DNA of 27,108 nt from Rhodanobacteraceae bacterium UBA703. GTDB lineage: Bacteria > Pseudomonadota > Gammaproteobacteria > Xanthomonadales > Rhodanobacteraceae. Within the stretch, counting starts at the first letter, position 1. Each line of letters begins with the position of its first letter. Of the stretch, positions 1 through 7,357 are shown piece by piece. The translations under genes and the position numbers were made by a program. Location of the stretch: the NCBI GenBank assembly GCA_002297645.1, contig DBMH01000285.1:1-27108 (forward strand), in the 5' to 3' direction. A model generated the notes under the pieces. That model ran no database searches. It was not told where the DNA came from and saw only the letters and a list, made by a program, of their open reading frames with translations.

Positions 1-369
1 GCCTTCGAGCGCGGCGGCTCCGGCGAACCGGCGCTCGCGGCGAAGCTGCGCAGCGGCTACCTCGCCCATCCGACGAGCTACACGCTGTTCCTGCGTCTCG
101 TGCCGCTGTTCCCGTTCGGCGCGACGACGGTCGCCCTGGCCTGGCTGCGCTGTCCTCTCTGGCTGTTCCTCGCCGCGAGCGCATTCGGCGGCAGCGTGAT
201 GATCGCGTTCGAGAGCGCACTGGGCGCCGGGCTGATGGAAACCCTCGCGCACGAAGGCAAGGCCTCGCTGAGCCTGCTGGCGCATCCGCGGATCCTGTGG
301 CCGGCACTCGGCATGGCCGCACTGGCACTGCTGCCCATCGCGTTCGGCTGGCTGCGCCACCGGCGCTGA
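1..369 (+). CDS. VTT (SNARE-associated / DedA-like) membrane protein, 3' end only
   Basis: The frame is open from base 1, so the start lies outside the window. The last 122 residues are visible. They contain the run LFLRLVPLFPFG followed by a hydrophobic stretch and a glycine-rich turn. This is the pattern of the TVP38/TMEM64 (VTT) family, in which an R-x-x-P-x-x-P-F motif precedes a re-entrant loop. A second hydrophobic segment near the C-terminus (WPALGMAALALLPIAFGWL) is followed by a positive end, RHRR, which suggests a cytoplasmic C-terminus. VTT proteins are inner-membrane proteins implicated in lipid or small-molecule transport; the substrate here cannot be told. The family's usual Asn after the PF motif is not obvious, so the subfamily is uncertain. 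Confidence 0.75.
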   Translation, partial: AFERGGSGEPALAAKLRSGYLAHPTSYTLFLRLVPLFPFGATTVALAWLRCPLWLFLAASAFGGSVMIAFESALGAGLMETLAHEGKASLSLLAHPRILWPALGMAALALLPIAFGWLRHRR

Positions 370-396
370 ACCCCGCCTCCCCGGGAAGGCTCCAGA

Positions 397-426
397 TTGA
401 GCGCCGGCGCGGCGTTCCGCTATGCT
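397..426 (+). promoter_or_regulatory. Sigma70-type promoter of the GH17-GT2 gene
   Basis: TTGAGC at 397-402 and TATGCT at 421-426 are separated by 18 bases, a good -35/-10 pair. The ATG at 422 lies inside the -10 box, so it is unlikely to be the translation start of the downstream gene. Transcription would begin near 433, leaving a leader of about 37 bases before the TTG at 470. Confidence 0.6.
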
Positions 427-469
427 GCAACGTATTTGCGGCACCCGGCCGCAGCATTCCGAGGTGCCG

Positions 470-3073
470 TTGAACCCCGTCTCGCCGCCCCCGGTCCGCA
501 AGTCGTTCTGGCGCGCCCTCGCGCTGACCTTGCTGGTCGCCGCCGCCAACGTCGGGCTCTGGGCCTGGCTGAACCGTCCGGTGCAGATCGCCGACTGGCA
601 CGGCGAGATCGGCGGCTTCGCGTTCAATCCCTCGCAGCGCTACCAGGATCCGACCCGCCAGATCTTCCCGAGCGAGAGCGAGCTCGACGGCGACATCCGC
701 CTGCTGTCGCAGTACAGCAAGCGCCTGCGTACCTATTCGTCGCTCGAGAACCCGCAGATCCCGCGACTCGCGAAGTTCTACGGCGTCAGCGTGATGGCCG
801 GCGCCTGGATCGAGGGCCGCGCCGAGCGCAACGAACGCGAGCTGGCCGCGCTGATCGCGCTGGCGCGCAAGAACGACAACATCGACCGCGTGATCGTCGG
901 CAACGAGGTGATCCTGCGCGGAGACCTGCCGGTGCGCGAGCTGATCGCCTACCTCGATCGCGCGCGCGCGCAGCTGCGCATCCCGGTCTCGACGGCGGAA
1001 CCGCTCGACAGCTGGCAGCGCAATCCCGACCTGATCCGGCACGTCGACTTCGTGACCGTGCACATCCTGCCGTACTGGGAGAAGGTACCGCGCAAGGACG
1101 CGATCGGCTTCACGCTCGGCCAGCTGCAGTCGCTGCGGCAGATCGTCGACCAGGTCTCGCCCGGCAAGCCGATCGTCATCGGCGAGATCGGCTGGCCGTC
1201 GAACGGCGACCGGCGCGAGTACGCGCAGCCGTCGCTCGCCGACGAGGCGCACTTCCTGCGCGACTGGTTCAACGTCGCCGCGCAACTGCACCTCGACTAC
1301 TACGTGATGGAGGCGATCGACCAGCCCTGGAAGGAACAGCTCGGCGGCCGCGTCGAGGCGTACTGGGGCATGTTCAACGCGAACCGCCAGCCGAAGTTCT
1401 CGCTGACCGGCACGGTCATCGAGGATCCGAACTGGCCGTGGAAGGCCGGCGCGGCGTCCCTGCTCGCGCTGCTGCCGATGTTCTGGTTCGCGCGCCACTT
1501 CATCCGCTTCCGCGCGATGGGCATCGCGTTCTTCCTGACGCTGGTGCAGCTGTCGGCCTCGATCCTGGTCTGGATGGCGACGCTGCCGTACGACTTCTAC
1601 CTCAGCCCGTTCAACTGGGCAATGCTGCTGCTGCTGTTCCCGGCGCAGTTCGCGATCATCCTGATCCTGCTCATCAACGGCTTCGAGTTCACCGAGGTGA
1701 TCTGGCGGCCGTACTGGCTGCGCGAGTTCAAGCCGCTGACGCCGAAGCCCGGCGATCCCCAGCCGTTCGTGTCGATCCACCTGGCCTGCTACAACGAGCC
1801 GCCGGAGATGGTGATCCTCACGCTCGATTCGCTGGCCGCGCTCGACTACGAGAACTACGAGGTCATCGTCCTCGACAACAACACGAAGAACCCGGACGTC
1901 TGGAAGCCGGTCGAGGCGCACTGCGCGCGGCTCGGCCCGAAGTTCCGCTTCTACCACCTGGAGCCGTGGCCGGGCTTCAAGGCCGGCGCGTTGAACTACG
2001 GCCTCGAAGTCACCGATCCACGCGCCGAGGTCGTCGCCGTCGTCGACGCCGACTACGAGGTGCGCAGCGACTGGCTGCGCGCGCTGACCGGCTACTTCGC
2101 CGACCCGAAGGTCGCCGTCGTGCAGTGCCCGCAGGCGCATCGCGAGTGGGAGCACAATCCGTTCCGTCGCATGACCAACTGGGAATACGACGGCTTCTTC
2201 CGCATCGGCATGCACCATCGCAACGAACGCAACGCGATCATCCAGCACGGCACGATGACGATGGTGCGCAAGGACGTGCTGGCGAACACCGGCGCCTGGT
2301 CCGAATGGACGATCTGCGAGGACGCGGAGCTCGGCCTGCGCCTGATGAAGGCCGGCTACGAGCTCGTCTACGTCGACGAGCTGATGGGCAAGGGCCTCAC
2401 GCCGGCCGACTTCAAGGCGTACAAGTCGCAGCGTTACCGCTGGGCGTTCGGCGCGATGCAGATCATGAAGGCGCGCTTCGGCTGGATGGTGTCGAAGGCG
2501 TCCACGCTGACGCGCGGCCAGCGCTTCCACTTCCTGACCGGCTGGTTCTCCTGGTTCGGCGACGCGCTGCATCTCGTGTTCACGATGATGGCGCTGCTGT
2601 GGACGCTCGGCATGGTGCTCGCGCCGCAGTACTTCATGCTGCCGATGTACCTCTTCCTGGTGCCGCTGATCGGCTTCTTCCTGTTCAAGGCCGCGTTCGG
2701 AATCATCCTCTACCGCGTGCGCGTGCCGTGCTCGTGGAAGGACACGATCGCCGCGTCGGTCGCCAGCATGAGCCTCAGCCACGCGATCGCGCGCGGCATC
2801 TTCGAGGGCCTGTGGCGCAAGAAGGGCGAATTCATCCGTACCGCCAAGAGCCGGCGCATCGGCAAGAAGCCGAACCCGTTCACGTCGGTGAGCGAGGAAC
2901 TGCTGCTGTTCCTCGCGATCGTCGCCTGCGTGGTCGGCATGATCAACTCGGCCGGCGTCAACTACGTCGAGGGCCGGCTGTGGATCGCGATCCTCGCGGC
3001 GCAGGCGATTCCCTACGCGTCGGCCCTGGTCGGCGCGTGGATCGCGCACAAGTCGGGCGATGCCGTGGGCTAG
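470..3073 (+). CDS. GH17-GT2 fusion, NdvB-type membrane beta-glucan synthase
   Basis: With the TTG start at 470 (GAGG at 461-464, five bases upstream) the protein has 867 residues. A longer reading from ATG 422 is possible, but that codon lies in the -10 box. After an N-terminal membrane helix (about 13-34) comes a glycoside hydrolase 17 domain with acid/base Glu146 in VGNEV and nucleophile Glu239 in GEIGWPS. Several membrane helices (about 335-415) lead to a cytoplasmic family-2 glycosyltransferase. Its D-x-D is VDADYE (526-528), its catalytic Glu-Asp is TICED (617-618), and its processive-enzyme QxxRW is QRYRW (654-658). More helices close the protein. Proteobacterial NdvB-like proteins of this layout make beta-glucans, and their GH17 part acts as a transglucosylase that branches or cyclises chains. 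The exact product is not readable from sequence. The gene is apparently monocistronic. Confidence 0.85.
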   Translation: MNPVSPPPVRKSFWRALALTLLVAAANVGLWAWLNRPVQIADWHGEIGGFAFNPSQRYQDPTRQIFPSESELDGDIRLLSQYSKRLRTYSSLENPQIPRLAKFYGVSVMAGAWIEGRAERNERELAALIALARKNDNIDRVIVGNEVILRGDLPVRELIAYLDRARAQLRIPVSTAEPLDSWQRNPDLIRHVDFVTVHILPYWEKVPRKDAIGFTLGQLQSLRQIVDQVSPGKPIVIGEIGWPSNGDRREYAQPSLADEAHFLRDWFNVAAQLHLDYYVMEAIDQPWKEQLGGRVEAYWGMFNANRQPKFSLTGTVIEDPNWPWKAGAASLLALLPMFWFARHFIRFRAMGIAFFLTLVQLSASILVWMATLPYDFYLSPFNWAMLLLLFPAQFAIILILLINGFEFTEVIWRPYWLREFKPLTPKPGDPQPFVSIHLACYNEPPEMVILTLDSLAALDYENYEVIVLDNNTKNPDVWKPVEAHCARLGPKFRFYHLEPWPGFKAGALNYGLEVTDPRAEVVAVVDADYEVRSDWLRALTGYFADPKVAVVQCPQAHREWEHNPFRRMTNWEYDGFFRIGMHHRNERNAIIQHGTMTMVRKDVLANTGAWSEWTICEDAELGLRLMKAGYELVYVDELMGKGLTPADFKAYKSQRYRWAFGAMQIMKARFGWMVSKASTLTRGQRFHFLTGWFSWFGDALHLVFTMMALLWTLGMVLAPQYFMLPMYLFLVPLIGFFLFKAAFGIILYRVRVPCSWKDTIAASVASMSLSHAIARGIFEGLWRKKGEFIRTAKSRRIGKKPNPFTSVSEELLLFLAIVACVVGMINSAGVNYVEGRLWIAILAAQAIPYASALVGAWIAHKSGDAVG

Positions 3074-3154
3074 GCCGGGCGCGAGCGCGCTCTGCCGGCT
3101 TCCACGAACCGTCGCCCGGGGTAGCGGCCGATCCGACATCGGACTCCGATTCGC

Positions 3155-3616
3155 ATGGACATCGCCTACCGCAACGCCCTGCCCGAAGACGCCCCCGCCT
3201 GCATCGCGCTGCGGGGGCGGACGAGGGAGAACGCGTTCTCCGTCGAGCAGCTGCGCGCCGTCGGTGTCACGCTGGAGAGCTGGCGGTCCGGCATCCTCGA
3301 CGGCTCGCTTCCCGGCCACGTCGCCACGTCGGCGGGAACGCCGGTCGGCTACTGCTTCGGCGACCGCGACACCGGCGAGATCGTCGTGCTCGCCCTGCTG
3401 CCGGAGTACGAGGGCAAGGGCATCGGGAAGACGCTGCTGGGCCGGATGGTCGAGGATTTCAGGACGATGGGTTTCGAACGGCTTTTCCTCGGCTGCTCGG
3501 CGGACCCGAGGAGCCGCTCCCACGGCTTCTACCGCCACCTGGGATGGCGATCCACGGGCACGGTGGACGCATTGAACGACGAAGTCCTCGAGTACTTCCC
3601 CGGAGTCGCCTCGTGA
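3155..3616 (+). CDS. GNAT-family N-acetyltransferase
   Basis: The 153-residue protein is one complete GNAT domain. It starts with the typical first strand IAYRNALPEDAPACIALR. The acetyl-CoA pyrophosphate loop is EGKGIGKTLL (about residues 88-97), preceded by the motif A strand EIVVLALLPEY. The C-terminal motif B region HGFYRHLGWRSTG matches the common 'A..FYe..GF' pattern. The substrate cannot be predicted. The stop overlaps a GTG start of the next gene in GTGA, so the two are probably co-translated. The 81-base gap upstream holds a weak CCGAT/ATCGG inverted repeat and no clear ribosome site. Confidence 0.85.
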   Translation: MDIAYRNALPEDAPACIALRGRTRENAFSVEQLRAVGVTLESWRSGILDGSLPGHVATSAGTPVGYCFGDRDTGEIVVLALLPEYEGKGIGKTLLGRMVEDFRTMGFERLFLGCSADPRSRSHGFYRHLGWRSTGTVDALNDEVLEYFPGVAS

Positions 3617-4122
3617 CGATGCGCTGGTGGCCGTTGCTGCTGTTGCCGATTGCCGCGTCCGCGGCCCCGTCCGCCCGCCCCGAGGACGCGATCGCTTCGC
3701 TCTGGCGTGCCTTCTCGCACGAGGCCGGAGCGAGCGCCGACGTCGCGACGCTGGGGCGACTGTTCCACGCCGACGGCATCGTGTTCGGCAGCCGCTACCG
3801 CGACGGCGCGCCGTCGCTGCGCGCGACGCGTGCCGCGGACTTCGTGAAGTCTCTGGACCGGATCGGCGACGACGCCTTCCACGAATGCGAGATCGTGCGC
3901 GACGTGAAGGTCTACGACCGCTTCGCGACCGTGTACAGCGTCGTCGAGTCGCGCACGCGAAAGACCTCGGCCACGCCGGACTTCACCGGCGTCAACAGCA
4001 TCCAGCTGTACCGGCTCGGCGACGAGTGGAAGATCGTCTCGCTCTACTACCAGGTCGGGAAAGACGACCTGCCGATTCCGCTCGACGGCGGGGTTTCCGG
4101 CCGCTGCCTCGACGCCGGCTGA
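3613..4122 (+). CDS. Secreted SnoaL/NTF2-like (DUF4440-type) protein
   Basis: The start is chosen as GTG 3613 because GGAG at 3602-3605 stands seven bases before it and it overlaps the upstream stop; ATG 3619 is the alternative. The N-terminus (MRWWPLLLLPIAASA) is a signal peptide, probably cleaved before APSARPEDAI. The mature part (about 150 residues) has the NTF2-like order: an initial helix (EDAIASLWRAFSHEAG), a 'LFHADGIVFGSRYRDG' strand-turn, and a final pair of strands (FTGVNSIQLYRLGDEWKIVSLYYQ) with the typical 'W+IvslyyQ' ending. Such proteins bind small hydrophobic ligands or are small enzymes. No catalytic set is evident, so no reaction is proposed. Confidence 0.75.
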   Translation: MTMRWWPLLLLPIAASAAPSARPEDAIASLWRAFSHEAGASADVATLGRLFHADGIVFGSRYRDGAPSLRATRAADFVKSLDRIGDDAFHECEIVRDVKVYDRFATVYSVVESRTRKTSATPDFTGVNSIQLYRLGDEWKIVSLYYQVGKDDLPIPLDGGVSGRCLDAG

Positions 4123-4287
4123 AGCCCGAACCGAGCGGAAGCGCCGCCGCGGGATGCCTCGTGTTCCGATTTCCCGCAGTCCGTCACATTCCAGGCTGAA
4201 CAGGCGTCTGTTCGCTCGACGGGGGCGGGCATACGATCCGCCGGCGGCGCCGATGCGCCGCTCGTCCCGGAGGACGAACCCCGAATG

Positions 4288-4293
4288 AGGAGG
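4288..4293 (+). promoter_or_regulatory. Strong ribosome binding site of the M35 peptidase gene
   Basis: AGGAGG stands five bases before ATG 4299 and fixes that start. The upstream gap (4123-4298) also holds a possible -10, TACGAT at 4232-4237, without a convincing -35. Confidence 0.7.
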
Positions 4294-4298
4294 ATTGC

Positions 4299-5366
4299 AT
4301 GAACAAGCGCTTGCGTAGGCTCGCTTTGCTCGCGGCAGGACTGCTCGGAACGACGGTGGCATCCGCCGCCGGCATCGAACTCTCGCTCGATTCGGCGTCG
4401 AAGGCGGCCGGCAGCGGCCGGATCGACTACCACCTCGTCAACGACACGGCCTCGACGATCCACGTCCTGCGCTGGGAAACACCACTCGACGGCCTCACGG
4501 CCGACCTGTTCCAGGTCACGCTGGACGGCCGCAAGGCCGTCTACACGGGACCGCTCTACAAGCGCGTGGCGCCGCGCCCAGAGGACTACATCGAACTGAA
4601 ACCCGGCCAGTCCATCGATGCGGAAGTGGACCTCAGCGCCTGGTACGACATGCGCGAAGGCGGCCGGTTCGAGGTCCGCTACGCGCGCGACGCGAGCGAC
4701 GTGGTGCTCGAGGCCTCGCTCGCGAGCAAGGCCGGCGTCGGCACCGGCGTCGCGGCATTCGACACGTCGCGCGGCACGATCCAGATCTACGTGGACGCCG
4801 CGCCGAATCCGCTCGATTCGTCGATCGACGCGCTCGGTCCGTCGCCCCTGGCGGCGACCAACAGCTTCGTCAGTTGCAGCAACACGCGCCAGTCGCAGCT
4901 CGTCACCGCGCGCGGCTCGGCCGGCACCTACGCGAACAACTCGAAGGCCTACCTCGACGCCGGCACGGTCGGCACGCGCTATACGTGGTGGTTCGGCACG
5001 TACACCAGTTCGCGCTACGCGACCGTGCGTTCGCACTTCGCCAACATCGCCAGCGCGCTGTCCTCGCAGCCCTACACGTTCAACTGCTCGTGCACGGATT
5101 CGGGTACCTACGCCTACGTGTATCCGACGCAGCCGTACAAGGTGTACCTGTGCGGCGCGTTCTGGTCGGCGCCGAACACCGGCACCGACTCCCGCGCGGG
5201 AACGCTGGTGCACGAGACGAGCCACTTCAACGTCGTGGCCGGCACCGGCGACTACGGCTACGGGCAGACCAACGCGCACAATCTCGCGACCAGCAATCCG
5301 GCCAAGGCCGTCACCAACGCCGACAACCACGAGTACTTCGCCGAGAACAATCCGGCGCGCAACTGA
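4299..5366 (+). CDS. Secreted M35 (aspzincin/deuterolysin-like) metallopeptidase
   Basis: The 355-residue protein opens with a clear signal peptide (MNKRLRRLALLAAGLLGTTVASA). The N-terminal half is the beta-sandwich typical of bacterial M35 proteins, with the hallmark VDLSAWYDMREGGRFEVRYA. The C-terminal half is the zinc peptidase. It has HETSH (His305, Glu306, His309) followed by GTGDYGYG, whose Asp318 would be the third zinc ligand, the feature that defines aspzincins. Paired cysteines (FNCSCTDSG and YLCGAFW) suggest disulfides in the secreted enzyme. Relatives include Aeromonas and fungal peptidyl-Lys endopeptidases. Lysine specificity is plausible but not proven here. The gene stands alone, with a strong ribosome site upstream and a hairpin 14 bases after the stop. 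Confidence 0.9.
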   Translation: MNKRLRRLALLAAGLLGTTVASAAGIELSLDSASKAAGSGRIDYHLVNDTASTIHVLRWETPLDGLTADLFQVTLDGRKAVYTGPLYKRVAPRPEDYIELKPGQSIDAEVDLSAWYDMREGGRFEVRYARDASDVVLEASLASKAGVGTGVAAFDTSRGTIQIYVDAAPNPLDSSIDALGPSPLAATNSFVSCSNTRQSQLVTARGSAGTYANNSKAYLDAGTVGTRYTWWFGTYTSSRYATVRSHFANIASALSSQPYTFNCSCTDSGTYAYVYPTQPYKVYLCGAFWSAPNTGTDSRAGTLVHETSHFNVVAGTGDYGYGQTNAHNLATSNPAKAVTNADNHEYFAENNPARN

Positions 5367-5379
5367 ATCCGGCACCTGC

Positions 5380-5406
5380 GCGCGGGACCGTTCAGCGGTC
5401 CCGCGC
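5380..5406. terminator. Hairpin between convergent genes (putative bidirectional terminator)
   Basis: An 11-base perfect inverted repeat (GCGCGGGACCG / CGGTCCCGCGC) surrounds the five-base loop TTCAG. It lies between the stops of two convergent genes (5366 and 5424). No T-run follows on either strand, so it may protect 3' ends or assist termination rather than act as a classical intrinsic terminator. Confidence 0.65.
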
Positions 5407-5423
5407 CTCCGGCGAAGCCGGCG

Positions 5424-5942
5424 CTATTCCTGCGGCGCGACGCCGAGGTACGCCCCGGCGGCCGCGATGGTCGCCCAGAGTTCCGCGCGCCGCTGGAAGG
5501 AACGCCCGAACAGGTCCTCCGCCGTCGCGCGATCGCCGTTCAGGAGGTAGTACGCGCCGATCGCGGCGATCTCCTTCTCGTCCTTCGGGTTCTCGCGCAC
5601 GTAGCGATCGAACAGCGGCTTGGCCCTGTCCCATTCGCCCGCCTCGCAGTAGACGCGCGCGATGCGGAACAGGTCGCTCGAATCGGGCTTCGTCGACAGC
5701 ACGGCATCGAATACGGCCTGGCCTTCGGGTTTCGCGCCGCCCAGGTACTGGATGCGGCCGATCGCGATACGCTCCCAGCTGCCGTCGCCGGCCTGCACGC
5801 GAGCCGCCTCGATCAGCGAGCGCGCGGCGTCCGCCTTCGACTTGCCCCGGAACAGCGCGGGATCGAGTTTCTGCGCGGCATACCCCACCGCGATGCCGGC
5901 GACGAACAACAGCGACGAAACGATCGCGATACGGATCTTCAA
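5424..5942 (-). CDS. Membrane-anchored TPR-like protein
   Basis: The start is taken as TTG at 5942-5940, reading M(L)KIRIAIVSS, because GAGAGGGG lies just before it. The longer open frame to 6077 would overlap the SET gene and has no ribosome site. The protein then has 172 residues. It starts with a membrane anchor or uncleaved signal (IAIVSSLLFVAGIAVGYAA), followed by about 150 periplasmic residues with helical TPR-like repeats, such as DLFRIARVYCEAGEWDRAKPLFDRYV and AAIGAYYLLNGDRATAEDLFGRSF. TPR proteins usually scaffold other proteins; the partner is unknown. It lies 53 bases downstream of the SET gene on the same strand and may be co-transcribed with it. Confidence 0.7.
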   Translation of the reverse strand: MKIRIAIVSSLLFVAGIAVGYAAQKLDPALFRGKSKADAARSLIEAARVQAGDGSWERIAIGRIQYLGGAKPEGQAVFDAVLSTKPDSSDLFRIARVYCEAGEWDRAKPLFDRYVRENPKDEKEIAAIGAYYLLNGDRATAEDLFGRSFQRRAELWATIAAAGAYLGVAPQE

Positions 5943-5995
5943 TGCCCCTCTCCCATGTCGGATGGCTGCCGCGCGGAGCACGGCAGCCGATGCGT

Positions 5996-6511
5996 TCACG
6001 CCTTGCGCGCGACCTTCTTCTTCGCCGCCGTCTTCGCGACCGGCTTGCGCTTGGGCTTGAGCATCGTGCCGACGCATTTCGGCGCACCGCAGCGGCAGGC
6101 CCAGATCTGCTTCAGCTTCGACGTCAGGCGCTCCTCGAGCACGATGCCGTAGTCGTAGGTCAGCTCCTCGCCGGCGCGCAGGGCGCGCGTCGCTTCGATC
6201 AGCACGCGGTCCTTGCGCGCGTCGCCGCCCGCGTCCTCTTCCAGTACCGCGCGGCAGTTCGGCGCGCAGCTGTGGTTGATCCAGCGCGCGATGTTCCCTT
6301 CGAAATTCGCGTCGATGACGTAGCGGTCGTTCAGCGTGAACAGGAAGGTGTGGCCGGTTTCGCTGGTGTTCGCGTAGAGACGGTCGGCCTGCGCGTGCGT
6401 GAGGCGCTTGCCACGGTATTCGATGAGTTCGGTGCCCTTCGGGATGTCGACGAGGGCGAAGACGCCGTTACCGTGGATCGGCGAGCGGCGGGCGGCGATG
6501 CGTCTGGTCAT
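5996..6511 (-). CDS. SET-domain protein lysine methyltransferase with post-SET motif and H1-like tail
   Basis: The 171-residue protein is almost entirely a SET domain. The N-terminal signature is RRSPIHGNGVFALVDIPKGTELIEYRG. The AdoMet and pseudoknot motif is ARWINHSCAPNC (Asn79, His80), and GEELTYDYG contains the catalytic Tyr121. The post-SET zinc motif CRCGAPKC gives Cys139, Cys141 and Cys146; with Cys82 of NHSC these would bind one zinc, as in eukaryotic SET enzymes. The last 20 residues form a Lys/Ala/Pro-rich tail (KPKRKPVAKTAAKKKVARKA) resembling bacterial H1-like nucleoid proteins. The family transfers methyl groups from S-adenosylmethionine to protein lysines. The substrate is unknown, and the tail suggests DNA association or self-methylation. 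Confidence 0.9.
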   Translation of the reverse strand: MTRRIAARRSPIHGNGVFALVDIPKGTELIEYRGKRLTHAQADRLYANTSETGHTFLFTLNDRYVIDANFEGNIARWINHSCAPNCRAVLEEDAGGDARKDRVLIEATRALRAGEELTYDYGIVLEERLTSKLKQIWACRCGAPKCVGTMLKPKRKPVAKTAAKKKVARKA

Positions 6512-6601
6512 GGGTCAACGGCGAGGTGGGCGATCGGGCCGCGCATGATAGCGAGCGGCGGCGGTGCCCGCACGCACGCATTCACGCGAATCGCGGCGAT
6601 C

Positions 6602-6610
6602 TGCTAGCGT
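6602..6610 (+). promoter_or_regulatory. Possible extended -10 of the RNase T2 gene
   Basis: TGCTAGCGT lies 40 bases before the RNase T2 start, in the divergent gap between it and the SET gene (6512-6649). No good -35 accompanies it. The remainder of the gap shows nothing else recognisable. Confidence 0.35.
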
Positions 6611-6649
6611 GCGCGCTGCGGAATCGCCGCGCTGCCCGCCGAACGTGCC

Positions 6650-7351
6650 ATGTCGCTCCCGCGCCTCCTCGCCGCCTGCCTCGCCGTCGTCCTGCTCTGC
6701 GGCGCGGATGCCGCCTTCGCCCGCAAGCACTCGCGCGAACCCGGCGCCCCGGCGAAGCAGGAACAACCCGCCGCGACCGGCCGCTACGACTACTACATCA
6801 TGGCGCTGTCGTGGTCGCCGACGTTCTGCCAGACACGCGGCGACGACGAAGACGAACAATGCGGCAGGAAAGGCTACGGATTCATCCTGCACGGCCTCTG
6901 GCCGCAGTACGAGAACGGCGGCGGCCCCGAACGCTGCGACACGCGCGACGGCGATCCCGATCGCGCCACGGTCGCCGCCACGCTGCCGTTCATGCCGAGC
7001 CGCCGCCTGATCAACCACGAATGGCGCAAGCACGGCGCGTGCACCGGGCTCGGCGCGAAAGGCTATTTCGGGACCGCCGATCGCGCCTTCGCCGCGATCC
7101 ACATGCCGCCGGAACTCAAGGCGCCCGCCCGCTCGCTGGAGATGAGCGGTGACGACCTGCGCAGCGCGCTCAAGCGCGCGAATCCGGCGTTGGGCGACGA
7201 CATGATGACCCTTCACTGCAGCAAGGGGCAGCTCGTCGAAGTCCGCGTCTGCCTCGACAAGGACACCAATCCGCGGCGCTGCGGCAAGCGCCTGCGCAAT
7301 TCCTGCCCGGCCAGCCGCAGTTTCGAGATCCCCGCCGTGCAGGGGCAATGA
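6650..7351 (+). CDS. Secreted ribonuclease T2
   Basis: The 233-residue protein starts with a signal peptide (MSLPRLLAACLAVVLLCGADAAFA). Both active-site blocks of the T2 family are intact: CAS I is GFILHGLWPQ with His81, and CAS II is HEWRKHGAC with His123, Glu124, Lys127 and His128. The opening strand YDYYIMALSWSPTFC is also diagnostic. Eight or so cysteines fit the family's disulfides. T2 enzymes cut single-stranded RNA through a 2',3'-cyclic phosphate; in Gram-negative bacteria they are periplasmic or secreted, as with E. coli RNase I. The stop is only six bases before the start of the sensor kinase, so the three genes could form one transcript, an unusual arrangement. Confidence 0.93.
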   Translation: MSLPRLLAACLAVVLLCGADAAFARKHSREPGAPAKQEQPAATGRYDYYIMALSWSPTFCQTRGDDEDEQCGRKGYGFILHGLWPQYENGGGPERCDTRDGDPDRATVAATLPFMPSRRLINHEWRKHGACTGLGAKGYFGTADRAFAAIHMPPELKAPARSLEMSGDDLRSALKRANPALGDDMMTLHCSKGQLVEVRVCLDKDTNPRRCGKRLRNSCPASRSFEIPAVQGQ

Positions 7352-7357
7352 CGCCCG

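Noticed and set aside
3075..3119. CCGGGCG/CGCCCGG inverted repeat after the glucan synthase gene
   Set aside because: The loop of about 31 bases is long and there is no T-run; in GC-rich DNA a seven-base match of this kind is expected by chance.
397..4122. A 3.7 kb open frame on the + strand running through the glucan synthase, the acetyltransferase and the SnoaL-like gene
   Set aside because: It is out of frame with the GH17-GT2 and GNAT genes and encodes arginine- and alanine-rich nonsense until 3613, where the true SnoaL-like gene begins. Such long frames arise from the high GC content.
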